Positions 19,257 to 31,094 are shown, numbered from the stretch's first letter. The stretch: DNA of 64,000 nucleotides from Phycisphaeraceae bacterium (GCA_020639135.1 JACKHE010000006.1:62001-126000); one strand, 5' to 3'. The notes: a model not told the origin generated them from the sequence alone. Made by a program: numbers and translations.

Positions 19257-21365
19257 ATGAAGGGCAAACGGATCAATCCGCTCGAGCGACACGGGGAGAA
19301 GCTGTTCTTTCTGCTGATGCTCGTGGCGCTGATGGCGGTGCTGGTCAAGCAGTTCGCCACGGGCGGGATGACCGTCAAGGTCGGCGCCAAGGACAACCTG
19401 ACCATCAGCCAGGGGTACGAGACGATCGCCAGCCAGGCGGAGCGTCTGGACGGGCAGATCAAGTCGAACGAGGTTGACGCCAAGGCGCCGAAGAAGGCGC
19501 CGGACGTGATCGAGCTGGTGCAGTCGGCGATCCCGACGAAGCCGAGCGAGACGGTCTCGATCGTGATCGGTGTGCCGGACTCCGGCGTGATCCGCGGCGG
19601 TTCGGATCCGACGATCGAGCCGGGCGGCGACGGCCCCGAGTACGCGATGCCCAGGCCGGTCGCGCCGGCGACGCCGCTGGTCAAGCGCTACAGCGGCGCG
19701 CTGGACCCGATCACGGTGGCGACGACAGCCGGGCTCGAGGACATCGTCGGGTCGCAGCAGCCCTTTGATGTGCACGCGGTGACGGTCTCGACGACGTTTG
19801 ACGCTTCGGCGCTGCGCGCGGCGCTGGCGGCGGACCCTGACGGGTCGGGCCCGTTGCAGCCGATCCCGGGGCACTGGTGGCGCGGGCAGCTCGTGCTGGT
19901 GGACGTGGAGCTGTGGCGGCAGGAGGTCTATGCGGACGGCTCGAACGGCCCCGAGGAGCTGATCGGATCGATGCCCGGTCGTGGTTCGGTGCGCGCCAGC
20001 CTGAACGATCCCGACGCGTCGATGCCGCAGATCCTCAAGACGGCCGAGGACGAGGCGCGGGACATCGCCAGGCCCGACTTCTATTCGGTGATCGCGGGGG
20101 CCGTGTGGTCGCCGGCGGCGCCGGAGGTGCAGAAGACGCCGCAGGAGATCGAGGCGGATTCCCGTCGCGCGGAGATCGCGCACATCGACGAGGAGCTGGA
20201 GGCGCTCCAGCAGAACCTGAACGACCTGGGCAAGTCGCCGGACGAGCGGCAGTCCAGGCGTCCCGGCGCCTCGGGCGGGTTCGGCGACACGGTCGCACGC
20301 GGCGGCGGAGGCCGGGGCGGGCCCGTCGGCGGTGGCCGGAGCGGGCGGAACAACGCCGCGGCCGAGGCGGCTCGCCGGGCCAAGGCGGCCAGGGAGCGGC
20401 AGGAGCTGGCGATCAGGACGAAGATGGACGAGCTCCAGGCGCAGCGCAACGAGATCGTTGCGTGGCTGACGGAGCAGGGCCTGCCGATCGAGGTCGTTGA
20501 GAAGGCCGATCCTGGGCTGGAGATGGTGGCGGCGCCGGTGGGCTCGCTCAAGGACAGCGACACGCTGCATGTCTGGGCGAATGACTGCGGCGCCGAGCCC
20601 GGCGCGACGTATCGCTACCGCGTCCGTCTGGTGTACGGCAACCCATTCTTCGGGCGGGACAACGTGATCCGCGAATCGCAGCGGGACGAGCTCGCGTCGC
20701 CACGGGTGATCCGGACGGCGTACTCGCCGTGGTCGGAGCCCGTCACGATGGACCAGACGAGCTATTACTACCTGACGCGCGTCAGCGGCCAGGGCTCGGG
20801 GATCGGCGGGGATAGCGGCCGCATCGTGTACGCCGAGGTGTACACGTTCTTCTACGGGTTCTGGCGCAAGGCGGATGTGCGTCTGCGGCCGGGCGACCCG
20901 ATCGTTGGCGAGTTCGTGCTGCCGGAGCTGGACACGTTCGAGTTCCCGACGCCGCAGGAGGGGACTGTGGATGCACGAAACATCGCGCGCAAGCCGGTCG
21001 ATTCGACTCTGGTGCGGTCGCTGGGGGACATCATGCTCGATGTCCGGCCATCGGCGCGCGTGAACCGGGATGCGCTCAAGGGCGGCCGCGACACGGAGCC
21101 CGATTACGAGGCGGTGCTGCTGGACGCGGCGGACCGGATCACGATCCGCGACCCTTCCCAGGACCGTGCGAGCGAGCGCCGGAGCCAGATGAAGCTCTCC
21201 GCGGAGCAGGCGCAGACGGCGGTCCTGGCCGAGCCCGGTCAGGGCGGCGTGGCGAACGTCAAGGAGGATGGCGAAGGCCCCGGGGGTCGCGACGCGCGTC
21301 CGGGGGGGAACCGTGACGAGCGGCCGACGCGCGGTCTCGGTGGCCGGGGTGGTCTCGGGGGCTGA
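19257..21365 (+). CDS. Large unknown protein of the pilus operon with one membrane anchor
   Basis: I do not recognise this 702-residue protein. It has an N-terminal span (KLFFLLMLVALMAVLVKQFA) and a beta-rich domain around residues 140-290 (HWWRGQLVLVDVELWRQEVY). A charged coiled coil follows near 300-400, split by a Gly/Arg-rich linker. A second beta region from about 425 includes YRYRVRLVYGNPFFGRDN and SPWSEPVTM. The tail is a disordered Gly/Arg/Asp-rich segment of about 40 residues. It begins 73 bases after the previous gene, so it is likely co-transcribed. By position it could stand in for PilP or an outer alignment subunit; that is inference only. Confidence 0.7.
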   Translation: MKGKRINPLERHGEKLFFLLMLVALMAVLVKQFATGGMTVKVGAKDNLTISQGYETIASQAERLDGQIKSNEVDAKAPKKAPDVIELVQSAIPTKPSETVSIVIGVPDSGVIRGGSDPTIEPGGDGPEYAMPRPVAPATPLVKRYSGALDPITVATTAGLEDIVGSQQPFDVHAVTVSTTFDASALRAALAADPDGSGPLQPIPGHWWRGQLVLVDVELWRQEVYADGSNGPEELIGSMPGRGSVRASLNDPDASMPQILKTAEDEARDIARPDFYSVIAGAVWSPAAPEVQKTPQEIEADSRRAEIAHIDEELEALQQNLNDLGKSPDERQSRRPGASGGFGDTVARGGGGRGGPVGGGRSGRNNAAAEAARRAKAARERQELAIRTKMDELQAQRNEIVAWLTEQGLPIEVVEKADPGLEMVAAPVGSLKDSDTLHVWANDCGAEPGATYRYRVRLVYGNPFFGRDNVIRESQRDELASPRVIRTAYSPWSEPVTMDQTSYYYLTRVSGQGSGIGGDSGRIVYAEVYTFFYGFWRKADVRLRPGDPIVGEFVLPELDTFEFPTPQEGTVDARNIARKPVDSTLVRSLGDIMLDVRPSARVNRDALKGGRDTEPDYEAVLLDAADRITIRDPSQDRASERRSQMKLSAEQAQTAVLAEPGQGGVANVKEDGEGPGGRDARPGGNRDERPTRGLGGRGGLGG

Positions 21366-21533
21366 GATTCAGTGGAAATCAGGCGGTGGCGCCCGGCGGG
21401 AGCCGCCAACCCGACGGGCGGAATCCGGCATGAAAACAGGGTTCTGTCGCGGGTGATCGTCACGGGATGTCGCGAGCGGTGTGGATCATCGGTGGGCATC
21501 GTCAGAGGGCGAGAAAAGTGTTTTTCGGGCTGG

Positions 21534-21561
21534 TTGACAACGATCTGTTGGGGGCTACACT
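21534..21561 (+). promoter_or_regulatory. rRNA promoter upstream of the 23S gene
   Basis: TTGACA (21534-21539) and TACACT (21556-21561) are separated by 16 bases. A T-rich stretch lies just upstream of the -35. This is one of the best promoter matches in the window. Transcription would start about 330 bases before the mature 23S end, showing the 23S-5S unit is expressed on its own. Confidence 0.75.
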
Positions 21562-21653
21562 CCCCGGCCCCAGAAATCTCAGGGGAGTCGATTCACCGGG
21601 CAGCGATGTCGGGTGATCGGGGCGTCTGACGCGGTGCAAACCGTGCCGGGCGC

Positions 21654-21666
21654 GGCTCTTTGACAA
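21654..21666 (+). promoter_or_regulatory. boxA antitermination element in the 23S leader
   Basis: GGCTCTTTGACAA closely matches the bacterial boxA core (GCTCTTTAACAA). It lies in the leader between the promoter and the 23S gene, where the Nus factors load onto rRNA transcripts. Confidence 0.65.
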
Positions 21667-21902
21667 TCGGATACGACGACGTAAGTCAGTGAAGGTGGGT
21701 CGTCAGAGGTTGATCGAGGCATGGCCGTCCCCGGCATTGCGGAGATCGACCAGTTCGTCTGACGGCCCTCTCACCGAGAGCAATGTGCCGAGGTTATGAA
21801 ATGAACGGTCAGCCCGCTGCGGGTTGCCCGTTCGAAGGTGAACTCGTTCACCAGATAGCGTTGCGTTGATCGGGTGTCGCGGAAGCGGTGTCCGGTTGGC
21901 GT

Positions 21903-24685
<2,783 letters not shown>

Positions 24686-24898
24686 GTCAACCAGCCACCG
24701 CTCCGGGTCATCCCGGCGCGTTCTCGGTTGACGACGCGTGTCCGGGTTCATCGTTCCCATCCCGGGAACTGACCTCGGCGCACTCGTTCTCGTCTTCACT
24801 TCATTTCGTCGTCGTACCGGTCCGTCACAGGACCGGGCGCCTCTGAAAAGCGACGCTCGGTTTTTTCTCTGCCGCTCGCGAAAGCGGGCCGCAGGGTT
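24686..24898 (+). other. 23S-5S spacer
   Basis: About 213 bases of transcribed spacer. The left end is the 3' arm of the 23S processing stem. No tRNA cloverleaf, protein gene or promoter was recognised. Confidence 0.7.
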
Positions 24899-25006
24899 TG
24901 TCGGTGACCATTGGTCCGGGGCAACACCTGTTCCCATTCCGAACACAGCAGTTAAGCCCGGGCCGCCGATGATACTGTTCTGCGGGAAAGTAGGTCATTG
25001 CCGACA
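24899..25006 (+). rRNA. rrf: 5S ribosomal RNA
   Basis: The core ACACCTGTTCCCATTCCGAA and ACACAGCAGTTAAGCCC is unmistakable. The terminal helix pairs TGTCGG at 24899 with CCGACA at 25001-25006. It is co-transcribed with the 23S and followed at once by an intrinsic terminator. Confidence 0.95.
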
Positions 25007-25009
25007 TCT

Positions 25010-25051
25010 GGGCTCCCCGAGGTCAACCCTCGGGGAGCCCGCTCTTTTTTT
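25010..25051 (+). terminator. Rho-independent terminator of the 23S-5S unit
   Basis: A 13-base perfect stem (25010-25022 with 25028-25040) closes a five-base loop and is followed by GCTCTTTTTTT. It is the strongest intrinsic terminator in the window. Confidence 0.93.
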
Positions 25052-25074
25052 GCAGTTCGATTACCGACGATCGC

Positions 25075-25080
25075 TACCCT
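25075..25080 (+). promoter_or_regulatory. -10 hexamer of a probable leaderless promoter
   Basis: TACCCT ends seven bases before the ATG at 25088. No ribosome binding site fits between the rRNA terminator and this start. Confidence 0.5.
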
Positions 25081-25087
25081 GAGCGGA

Positions 25088-25804
25088 ATGCGAATCAACA
25101 CTGCCGCCATCCGCCACGCCGCGCTTCTGCTCGGCGGGGCCGCGACCCTCCTGTCAATCCCGAACGCCGCACTGGCACAGGGAGACACCCCAGGTCTGCC
25201 GGAGCGTTGGCTGGGCCGCTGGGTCGGCGAGTCGCGCAGCGTACGTCCCGGCGCCGAACCGATGGTGTTTCACACCGAGATCCTCATCGAGCCGATCGCG
25301 GACCCGCCGCAGGGACGCGAGGGGTCGGTGTCGTGGACGCTGATCTACGGTCAGGGCGAGACACGGCAGATCCGGCCTTACACGCTGCTGGTCGTGGACG
25401 CGGACGCCGGGGCGTACGTGATGGACGAGCAGAACTCGATCCTGCTGCCGATGACGATGCTCGATGGCGCGCTGCACGGCGTGTTCGTGGTCGGCGGCAT
25501 GGAGTTCGTCTGCTCGGAGCGGCTTCGCCAGGGAGAGACACCCGGTGATGACGAGCTGGAGATGCAGATCATCATCTACAACCCCGAGAGCTGGGAGGAA
25601 TCCGGGGGAGTTGGGATGGTCCCGCTGGTGCGGTCGGGCGCCGCGGTGTCGTCGCAGCGGGGGTCGCTGCACCGCGCGGCGATCGATGCGGTTCTGACGG
25701 CGGAAATCCGGCGGGTCCGCGAGGAGCGGGACCGGCAGCGGGCCGATCAGGCCGCGGGCGATGGCGGTGATGGGGACGGTCAGCAACAGGCGGATCCGGG
25801 CTGA
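25088..25804 (+). CDS. Hypothetical secreted protein
   Basis: No family recognised. The 238-residue product starts with a signal peptide (RHAALLLGGAATLLSIPNAALAQ) and continues as a soluble beta-rich protein (LGRWVGESRSVRPGAEPMVFHTEILIEPI, GSVSWTLIYGQGETRQIRPYTLLVVD). Its layout recalls small lipocalin-like or heme/lipid-binding beta barrels, but that is only a resemblance. The end is a charged helix (AEIRRVREERDRQRADQ) and a low-complexity GDGGDGDGQQQ tail. The ATG at 25088 was chosen over an in-frame ATG at 24998, which lies within 5S and the terminator. Confidence 0.75.
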   Translation: MRINTAAIRHAALLLGGAATLLSIPNAALAQGDTPGLPERWLGRWVGESRSVRPGAEPMVFHTEILIEPIADPPQGREGSVSWTLIYGQGETRQIRPYTLLVVDADAGAYVMDEQNSILLPMTMLDGALHGVFVVGGMEFVCSERLRQGETPGDDELEMQIIIYNPESWEESGGVGMVPLVRSGAAVSSQRGSLHRAAIDAVLTAEIRRVREERDRQRADQAAGDGGDGDGQQQADPG

Positions 25805-25850
25805 TATGATGCCCAAACGGAGCAATCACTCCGCAGGAGGCAACAGCGAC

Positions 25851-26579
25851 ATGGCCCAGCAACCATCGACAACCCGCGAGGTCCGCCTGTACGACGGCGA
25901 GGGCGAGGACCTGATGACCATCGAGCAGGCGATGGACCGGGTCACCCTGATGCCCAACACGCCGCGGAGCGTCAAGCCGGACGGGCGCGACACGATCCGC
26001 ATCCTGTGGGGCCAGCACATGCTCCACGACATCCTGGAGAACCGTTACCGATCGGTGGTGTGCGGGGTCAACGATAGCGACAACTCGCACGGGATCATCG
26101 CGCAGATCGTGGACCTGATCGACACGAGCCAGTGGACGTCCAAGACGGTCACGTCGTACGCGAAGATGTTCCACGACTCGGTGACGCTGCAGGCGGAGGG
26201 CGACAAGGAGCCGCACATCCTGAAGATCGACCTCGACTCGGTGCTGATCCTGGCGATGCTGCGTCCGCGCGGCAAGGACCACTTCACGCTGGACGACCTG
26301 AGCCTGGGGTTCAAGACGGTGTCGAAGATGCTGCGTGGGCGGCGCGAGCGGCTGCCGGTGGCGAGCGTGTCGTTCCTCGGCGCGAGGTCCAACCGACTGA
26401 TCGATGCGCACACCGGCGCAGAGCCCTCGTTCGAGACTGTGCTCCGAACGATGTTCGAGTCGGGCTACCGCGGCGACGTGTACCCCACGTCGAAGCTGTG
26501 GGGCCTCGGCAACGTCGGGGTCTTCCCGAGCTACCCGTTCCCCGCTGGCCTCCAGCGGATGCGCGAGGGTGGGTTCTGA
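25851..26579 (+). CDS. Conserved-looking hypothetical cytoplasmic protein
   Basis: I do not recognise this 242-residue protein. It has no signal peptide or membrane span and an even, soluble composition. Prominent segments are VRLYDGEGEDLMTIEQAMDRV, RILWGQHMLHDILENRYRSVVCGVND, and a C-terminal SGYRGDVYPTSKLWGLGNVGVFPSYPFPAGLQRM. AGGAGG lies ten bases before the ATG at 25851, and TATGAT at 25805-25810 could be the -10. The strong ribosome site and codon usage like its neighbours make it a real gene. Confidence 0.75.
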   Translation: MAQQPSTTREVRLYDGEGEDLMTIEQAMDRVTLMPNTPRSVKPDGRDTIRILWGQHMLHDILENRYRSVVCGVNDSDNSHGIIAQIVDLIDTSQWTSKTVTSYAKMFHDSVTLQAEGDKEPHILKIDLDSVLILAMLRPRGKDHFTLDDLSLGFKTVSKMLRGRRERLPVASVSFLGARSNRLIDAHTGAEPSFETVLRTMFESGYRGDVYPTSKLWGLGNVGVFPSYPFPAGLQRMREGGF

Positions 26580-26624
26580 ACCCCGGCTGATTCGGCAGCG
26601 CCTCCGCCGGGAAGGGGGGACGCG

Positions 26625-27467
26625 ATGTCCATGCGGGCCAGGTTCCTTTGGGTGTTCATCATCGCGCTGGCGATCGCCGCGCTGAGCGCGACGCTGGCGC
26701 TGTCGATGCCGGTGCTGGGACAGCTGAGCTGGGATGTCTTCGGGACGTCGCTGATCGCCGCGGGGTGCCTGCTGGGGGCGATGCTCGACGCGATCGTCAT
26801 CGAGCGGGGCAGGCTGCGGCCGCTCATGCTGCTGTCGATCATCGGGTGGGCGGTCGCGTGCCTGCTGGGCTGGACGCTGGTGTGGTACCCGTTCGACGCG
26901 ATCGGCGCCTACGAGGCGCAGGAACTCATCGGCAAGATAACGCTGAGCGTGTCGCTGGTCGCCGGGGCGATGACGGCGGTCGGGCTGCTTCGGCTGCTGC
27001 GGCCCCGGACGGAGCTGGTTCGGGTGGTGCGCGTGGCGACGGAGACGTGCTGCGGCGCGTTCGTCGTGGTGTCGCTGCTGGTCCTGTGGGAGGTCTTCCT
27101 GACGTGGTGGTTATTCCCGGGAGAGCTCGAGAGCCGGGTGATGAGCGGGCTGTTCATCTGCTCGGTTGCCGGGCTGCTGGGGACGCCCGCGCTGCGGGCG
27201 GCGGAGATCGCGCGGCGCAAGGACGCCGCAGAGTCGGGGCTCCCGATGCGCGTCGGGGTCGAGCTGACATGCCCCCGGTGCGGGCTGGCGCAGACGGTGC
27301 GGAGCGGCGCCGAGGCGGCGTGCTCGGGCTGCGGGCTGTCGATCCGGGTCGAAGTGGAGGAGCCCCAGTGCCCCGCGTGCGGGTACTCCCTGGCGCGGCT
27401 CGACGCGGCGGCGTGCCCCGAGTGCGGCGAGCGGCTGCCGGGTGGCGGTGAGGACGCGGGGATGTGA
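26625..27467 (+). CDS. Membrane protein with C-terminal tandem zinc ribbons
   Basis: A 280-residue protein with about six membrane spans in the first 195 residues, for example FLWVFIIALAIAALSATLAL and MLLSIIGWAVACLLGWTLVW. Two cysteine-rich knuckles follow in the cytoplasmic tail: CPRCGLA...CSGCG and CPACGYSLARLDAAACPECG. The last motif also ends the protein encoded at 62834 and is a recurring tail on planctomycete membrane proteins. The zinc ribbons suggest metal-stabilised protein or nucleic acid contacts, but no function is known. The start is 45 bases after the previous stop. Confidence 0.78.
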   Translation: MSMRARFLWVFIIALAIAALSATLALSMPVLGQLSWDVFGTSLIAAGCLLGAMLDAIVIERGRLRPLMLLSIIGWAVACLLGWTLVWYPFDAIGAYEAQELIGKITLSVSLVAGAMTAVGLLRLLRPRTELVRVVRVATETCCGAFVVVSLLVLWEVFLTWWLFPGELESRVMSGLFICSVAGLLGTPALRAAEIARRKDAAESGLPMRVGVELTCPRCGLAQTVRSGAEAACSGCGLSIRVEVEEPQCPACGYSLARLDAAACPECGERLPGGGEDAGM

Positions 27468-27606
27468 AGCGAGCCCGCTCGACGAATGGCGACCGGATGT
27501 GATGATTTCAGGGCGGGATTGTGCCGATTACTGGTAGGATTTGCAGAGCTGTCGGGCCATCGGCGCCGGGGTTCGGCGGCCGGCTCATCAGGCCAGGAGG
27601 TTCAAG

Positions 27607-28746
27607 ATGCCGGGACGATCGATTGTCACATGTTGCTTCGCCATGCTCTTCGGGTCTCGGCTTCTCGCCGGCGACCTGACGCCCCCGCCCGGGCCGATCG
27701 CTCCGACGGACCGCGTGACGCTCAGCGCCGCGGATCCGGCGCCGATCGTGCTGAACTCGGCCGGTTCGTATGTTCTGACGAGCAACGTGACGCGGCTGAC
27801 CGGGGCGGTGATCGAGATCAAGTCGGGCGGTGTGACGCTGGATCTCAACGGGTTCTCCGTCGTGGGCGCGGGGGTCGGGACGGTGGGGATCCAGATCGAC
27901 ACGGGTCTGACGGGGGTGACGATCAGGAACGGGAATGTCCACGCGTGCGAGCGCGGGATCATGACCGTGGCGGGGATTCCGGGGACGCTGCTGATCGAGA
28001 ACGTCCACGCACGGGAGTGCGTCAACGACGCCTTCGACGTGGCCAACGCGACGCTCCGCTCCTGCACGTCGGCCGGGAACTTTGGCGACGGGTTCCGGGT
28101 GCGCGACGACTGCCTGCTGGTCGAGTGCCGCGCGGAGAACAACGGCCAGGCCGGGTTCAACTGCGACAACGGCGAGCTGGACCGGTGCGTCGCGGTGGGC
28201 AACGCGTTCTCGGGGATCTACGCCGGGGACCGTTCGATCATCACCGGGTGCATCGCCTACGCGAACAACAACGGGATCACCGTGTACGGCGGGTCGATCA
28301 TCAAGGGCTGCACGGCGAACTCGAACCAGTTCGGCGGGCTCGAGGCTCGCGACGGGTCGCTCCTGGAATCCAGCACGGCCCGCGGCAACGGCCTCGCCGG
28401 CACGGGCGCGGGCGTCGTTCTCTCGCTGGGGTCGCGCGCCACGGAGTGCCTATCCACCGGCAACGCCACGAGCGGCTACGAGGTGGATTTCCAGTGCATG
28501 GTCGACCGGTGCGAGGCCCACGGCAACACCGGCGCCGGTGTCCGGGTCTTCGGGCAGGACAACCGCATCACGGCGAACCACCTGTTCGGCAACTCGCCGA
28601 ACCTGGACGCGACGCTCGGGACCGCCACCGGCAACCTGATCATGCAGAACACCGCCAACGGCGGCTACAGCATCGGCGGCTCCAACGACGCCGCCCCGGT
28701 CAGCCTGATCGGCGTCGCGGGCCCGCTCGACAACATCACGTACTAA
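27607..28746 (+). CDS. Secreted right-handed beta-helix repeat protein
   Basis: A 379-residue exported protein. After the signal peptide comes the segment GDLTPPPGPIAPT and then GSYVLTSNV and GVTLDLNGFSVVG, typical of the start of a parallel beta-helix (pectate lyase/NosD superfamily). About ten coils follow, built around repeating GNxFxGIYAG, ANNNGITVYGG and ANSNQFGGLEA patterns. No catalytic residues of a known polysaccharide lyase can be assigned, so an enzymatic role is uncertain. AGGAGG lies six bases before the ATG at 27607. A second family member with the same post-signal motif is encoded at 56663-58738. Confidence 0.85.
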   Translation: MPGRSIVTCCFAMLFGSRLLAGDLTPPPGPIAPTDRVTLSAADPAPIVLNSAGSYVLTSNVTRLTGAVIEIKSGGVTLDLNGFSVVGAGVGTVGIQIDTGLTGVTIRNGNVHACERGIMTVAGIPGTLLIENVHARECVNDAFDVANATLRSCTSAGNFGDGFRVRDDCLLVECRAENNGQAGFNCDNGELDRCVAVGNAFSGIYAGDRSIITGCIAYANNNGITVYGGSIIKGCTANSNQFGGLEARDGSLLESSTARGNGLAGTGAGVVLSLGSRATECLSTGNATSGYEVDFQCMVDRCEAHGNTGAGVRVFGQDNRITANHLFGNSPNLDATLGTATGNLIMQNTANGGYSIGGSNDAAPVSLIGVAGPLDNITY

Positions 28747-28755
28747 GATCGGGCG

Positions 28756-29277
28756 ATGGACGCCCCGTCGCTCAGCGCGATGACCGACCGGATGGCCGCG
28801 TTTCCCGGCGCGCTGTCGGCTCTGCTGGCGCCGGTCAGCGATGTGGATGCGCGGCTGAAACCACCGAGCGGGGCGTGGTCGATTGTCGAGATCGTCAACC
28901 ACCTCGCGGACGAGGAGGACGAGGACTTCCGCACGCGCGTGCGGATGACGCTTGAGGACCCGTCGCAGGCGTGGCCCGGGATCGACCCGGAGGGAGCCGC
29001 GATCGAGCGCCGGTACAACGACCGGGCGCTGGGCGAATCGCTGGATCGCTTCGCGTCGGCGCGGGCGGCGTCGGTCGCGTGGCTGCGGTCGCTGGAGCGT
29101 CCCGACTGGTCGAGGACGCACCGCCACCCGAAGATCGGGGACCTGCGCGCGGGGGATGTGCTGCTGTCGTGGTGCGCACACGATGCGCTGCACCTGCGGC
29201 AGCTCGCCAAGCGGGTGTACGAGCTGGCGCTGCAGGACGGGGCGGGGTACCGCGCGGATTACGCCGGCGGGTGGTGA
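28756..29277 (+). CDS. DinB-family protein
   Basis: A 173-residue four-helix-bundle protein of the DinB/YfiT metal-dependent superfamily. The pattern is clear: WSIVEIVNHLADEEDEDF carries the first histidine ligand, and the C-terminal LSWCAHDALHLRQL supplies the other two. Members include thiol transferases and damage-inducible proteins of unknown activity, so the substrate is open. The start lies six bases after TAAGAT, which overlaps the stop codon of the previous gene. There is no ribosome site, a sign of a leaderless message. Confidence 0.88.
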   Translation: MDAPSLSAMTDRMAAFPGALSALLAPVSDVDARLKPPSGAWSIVEIVNHLADEEDEDFRTRVRMTLEDPSQAWPGIDPEGAAIERRYNDRALGESLDRFASARAASVAWLRSLERPDWSRTHRHPKIGDLRAGDVLLSWCAHDALHLRQLAKRVYELALQDGAGYRADYAGGW

Positions 29278-29371
29278 CGTGCCATATCAACGCCGTATCG
29301 GCGTTCTCGTGTCTGTCGGAGTTCAGAGTGGGAAGCACGACAACGCCGCGGCGGCGTTGTCGTGGCACGAG

Positions 29372-30133
29372 TTATCTGTTCTTCAGGCGATTGGTGGTGA
29401 CCCCGATTGCATCCCCGTCGATGTCGCACCCGATGGCGGTTCTGCCCTGATTGACCGCGGCGACAAGGGTCGTGCCCGAGCCGCAGCAGGGATCGAGGAC
29501 TGTCCCACCCGGCGGGCAGCAGGCGCCGATGAGGAGTTCGAGCAGTTGCAGCGGCTTCTGGGTGGGCCAGCCGATGCGCTCCTTGGCCTGGTTGTTGAGG
29601 CTGGGGATGTCGAGGACGTCGGTGGCCTTCTTGAGCTGGCCCCGCATGCGGCGGCTGGTCGCGGGGATCATCGGGGGCTCGAACCAGTACCGGTCGGGGT
29701 CGATGCAGTAGTAGAGGATGTCGTCGTGCTTGCGCGCGAAGCGCCGCGGGGATGAGCCGCCAAGGCCGTAGGTCCAGACGAGGTGGTTGACGAAGCGGTC
29801 GGGGCCGAGGAGGTCGTCGAGGAGGCATCGGGCGCGGTGGCTGGTGCGCCAGTCGAGGTGGAGCAGGAGTGAGCCGGTGGGCTTGAGCAGTGGGATCGTG
29901 GTTTCGAGCCGCCTGCCGAGCCAGCCGAGGAAGTCGTCGGGGGAGGGCCACCGGTCGTCGAAGGCGCCGGCTTCGCCCTTGTGCACGGCTCCGGTGTTGA
30001 AGGGGGGATCGGCGTAGAAGAGGTCGATGGATCCGGGCGCGAGCGAGGACGCGGCGTCGAGCCAGTCGGCCCGCGCGAGCCTGATTCCTGCGGTGGGTTC
30101 GGCCCAGGCGATGGGTGTCGTGGCCGCCGGCAT
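29372..30133 (-). CDS. Site-specific DNA methyltransferase (DPPF type, orphan)
   Basis: A 253-residue S-adenosylmethionine-dependent DNA amino-methyltransferase. The catalytic motif IV is DPPFNTG (residues 42-48). The cofactor motif (DPCCGSGTT) comes later, near residue 215, with WPTQKPLQLLELLI before it. This order is that of the beta class, which makes N6-methyladenine or N4-methylcytosine. No restriction endonuclease or specificity subunit gene is adjacent, so it is likely an orphan regulator methylase. Its ATG follows a TACACT by six bases on the minus strand. Confidence 0.9.
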   Translation of the reverse strand: MPAATTPIAWAEPTAGIRLARADWLDAASSLAPGSIDLFYADPPFNTGAVHKGEAGAFDDRWPSPDDFLGWLGRRLETTIPLLKPTGSLLLHLDWRTSHRARCLLDDLLGPDRFVNHLVWTYGLGGSSPRRFARKHDDILYYCIDPDRYWFEPPMIPATSRRMRGQLKKATDVLDIPSLNNQAKERIGWPTQKPLQLLELLIGACCPPGGTVLDPCCGSGTTLVAAVNQGRTAIGCDIDGDAIGVTTNRLKNR

Positions 30134-30139
30134 GGGGGC

Positions 30140-30190
30140 AGTGTAAAGCCTCGGCGACGGCGGGTTTTTTGGGCCCGGAGTCTCTACACT
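30140..30190. promoter_or_regulatory. Divergent pair of leaderless promoters
   Basis: TACACT on the minus strand (30140-30145) stands six bases before the methyltransferase ATG at 30133. TACACT on the plus strand (30185-30190) stands seven bases before the ATG at 30198. The two genes share only 64 bases between start codons, so the promoters are back to back. Confidence 0.6.
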
Positions 30191-30197
30191 GCCCCCC

Positions 30198-31094
30198 ATG
30201 ACTACGACTGACACCACCGCGGGCGCCGCCTTGAGCAAACGACGACAGAAGAAGAACGCCGAGCGCGAGGAGCGGGCCAACGCCCCGAAGCTCGCCGAGA
30301 CCACCGACCGGCACGTGCTGTACCAGAGCTCGGTCCAGGACGTGGAGTCCGAGATCGACTTCGTGGACGAGCAGTTCGAGAAGATCCGGGGGCGGAAGGC
30401 GAAGCTGCTTCGTGAGGACTTCTGCGGGACGGCGAACACGTCGTGCGAGTGGGTCCGCCGGCGCCCGACGAACAGGGCGATCAGCCTGGACATCGACACG
30501 ACGGTCCTCGCCTGGGGCGAGGCGCACAACGTCGCGGCGCTGGAGCCCGAGGCCCGGAAGCGGATCAGCCTGATCGCGCAGGACGTCTTCACCGCCCGGA
30601 CGGAGCCCGTGGACGCGCTGCTGGCGATGAACTTCAGCTACTGGCTGTTCACGAAGCGCGAGGACCTGCGGAGCTACTTCCAGAGCGTCCACCGGGCGCT
30701 CAAGGACGACGGGATCCTGTTCCTGGACGCGTACGGCGGCTGGGAGGCGCACCAGACGTGCGAGGAATCGCGCGAGTGCGAGACGGACGACGGGCTGGAG
30801 TTCGACTACATCTGGGAGCAGGTGGAGTTCGACCCGGTGACGTCGCACATGAAGTGCGCGATCCACTTCGAGTTCCTCGACGGGTCACGGATGGACGAGG
30901 CGTTCACGTACCAGTGGCGCCTGTGGTCGCTGCCCGAGCTGCGGGAGCTGCTCGAGGAGGCGGGGTTCCGGAAGGTGCGGTTCTTCTGGGAGGACGCCGA
31001 CGACGACACGGGCGAGGGCAACGGCGAGTTCAACGAGGTGTCGCACGCCGAGTCCGACCCGGGTTGGATCTGCTACATCGTCGCGGAGAAGTGA
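30198..31094 (+). CDS. Class I SAM-dependent methyltransferase
   Basis: A 298-residue protein with a charged N-terminal helix (SKRRQKKNAEREERAN) and a Rossmann-type methyltransferase fold. LLREDFCGTANTSCEWVRRRP is the cofactor loop, AISLDIDTTVLAWGEAHN holds the acidic residue that binds the ribose, and VDALLAMNFSYWLF is motif IV. FRKVRFFWEDADDD comes late. The substrate is unknown. The stop shares one base with the ATG of the prenyl synthase gene (TGATG), so the two are translated together. Confidence 0.87.
   Translation: MTTTDTTAGAALSKRRQKKNAEREERANAPKLAETTDRHVLYQSSVQDVESEIDFVDEQFEKIRGRKAKLLREDFCGTANTSCEWVRRRPTNRAISLDIDTTVLAWGEAHNVAALEPEARKRISLIAQDVFTARTEPVDALLAMNFSYWLFTKREDLRSYFQSVHRALKDDGILFLDAYGGWEAHQTCEESRECETDDGLEFDYIWEQVEFDPVTSHMKCAIHFEFLDGSRMDEAFTYQWRLWSLPELRELLEEAGFRKVRFFWEDADDDTGEGNGEFNEVSHAESDPGWICYIVAEK

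Noticed and set aside
24686..24898. tRNA gene in the 23S-5S spacer
   Set aside because: No acceptor, D, anticodon and T arms could be folded.
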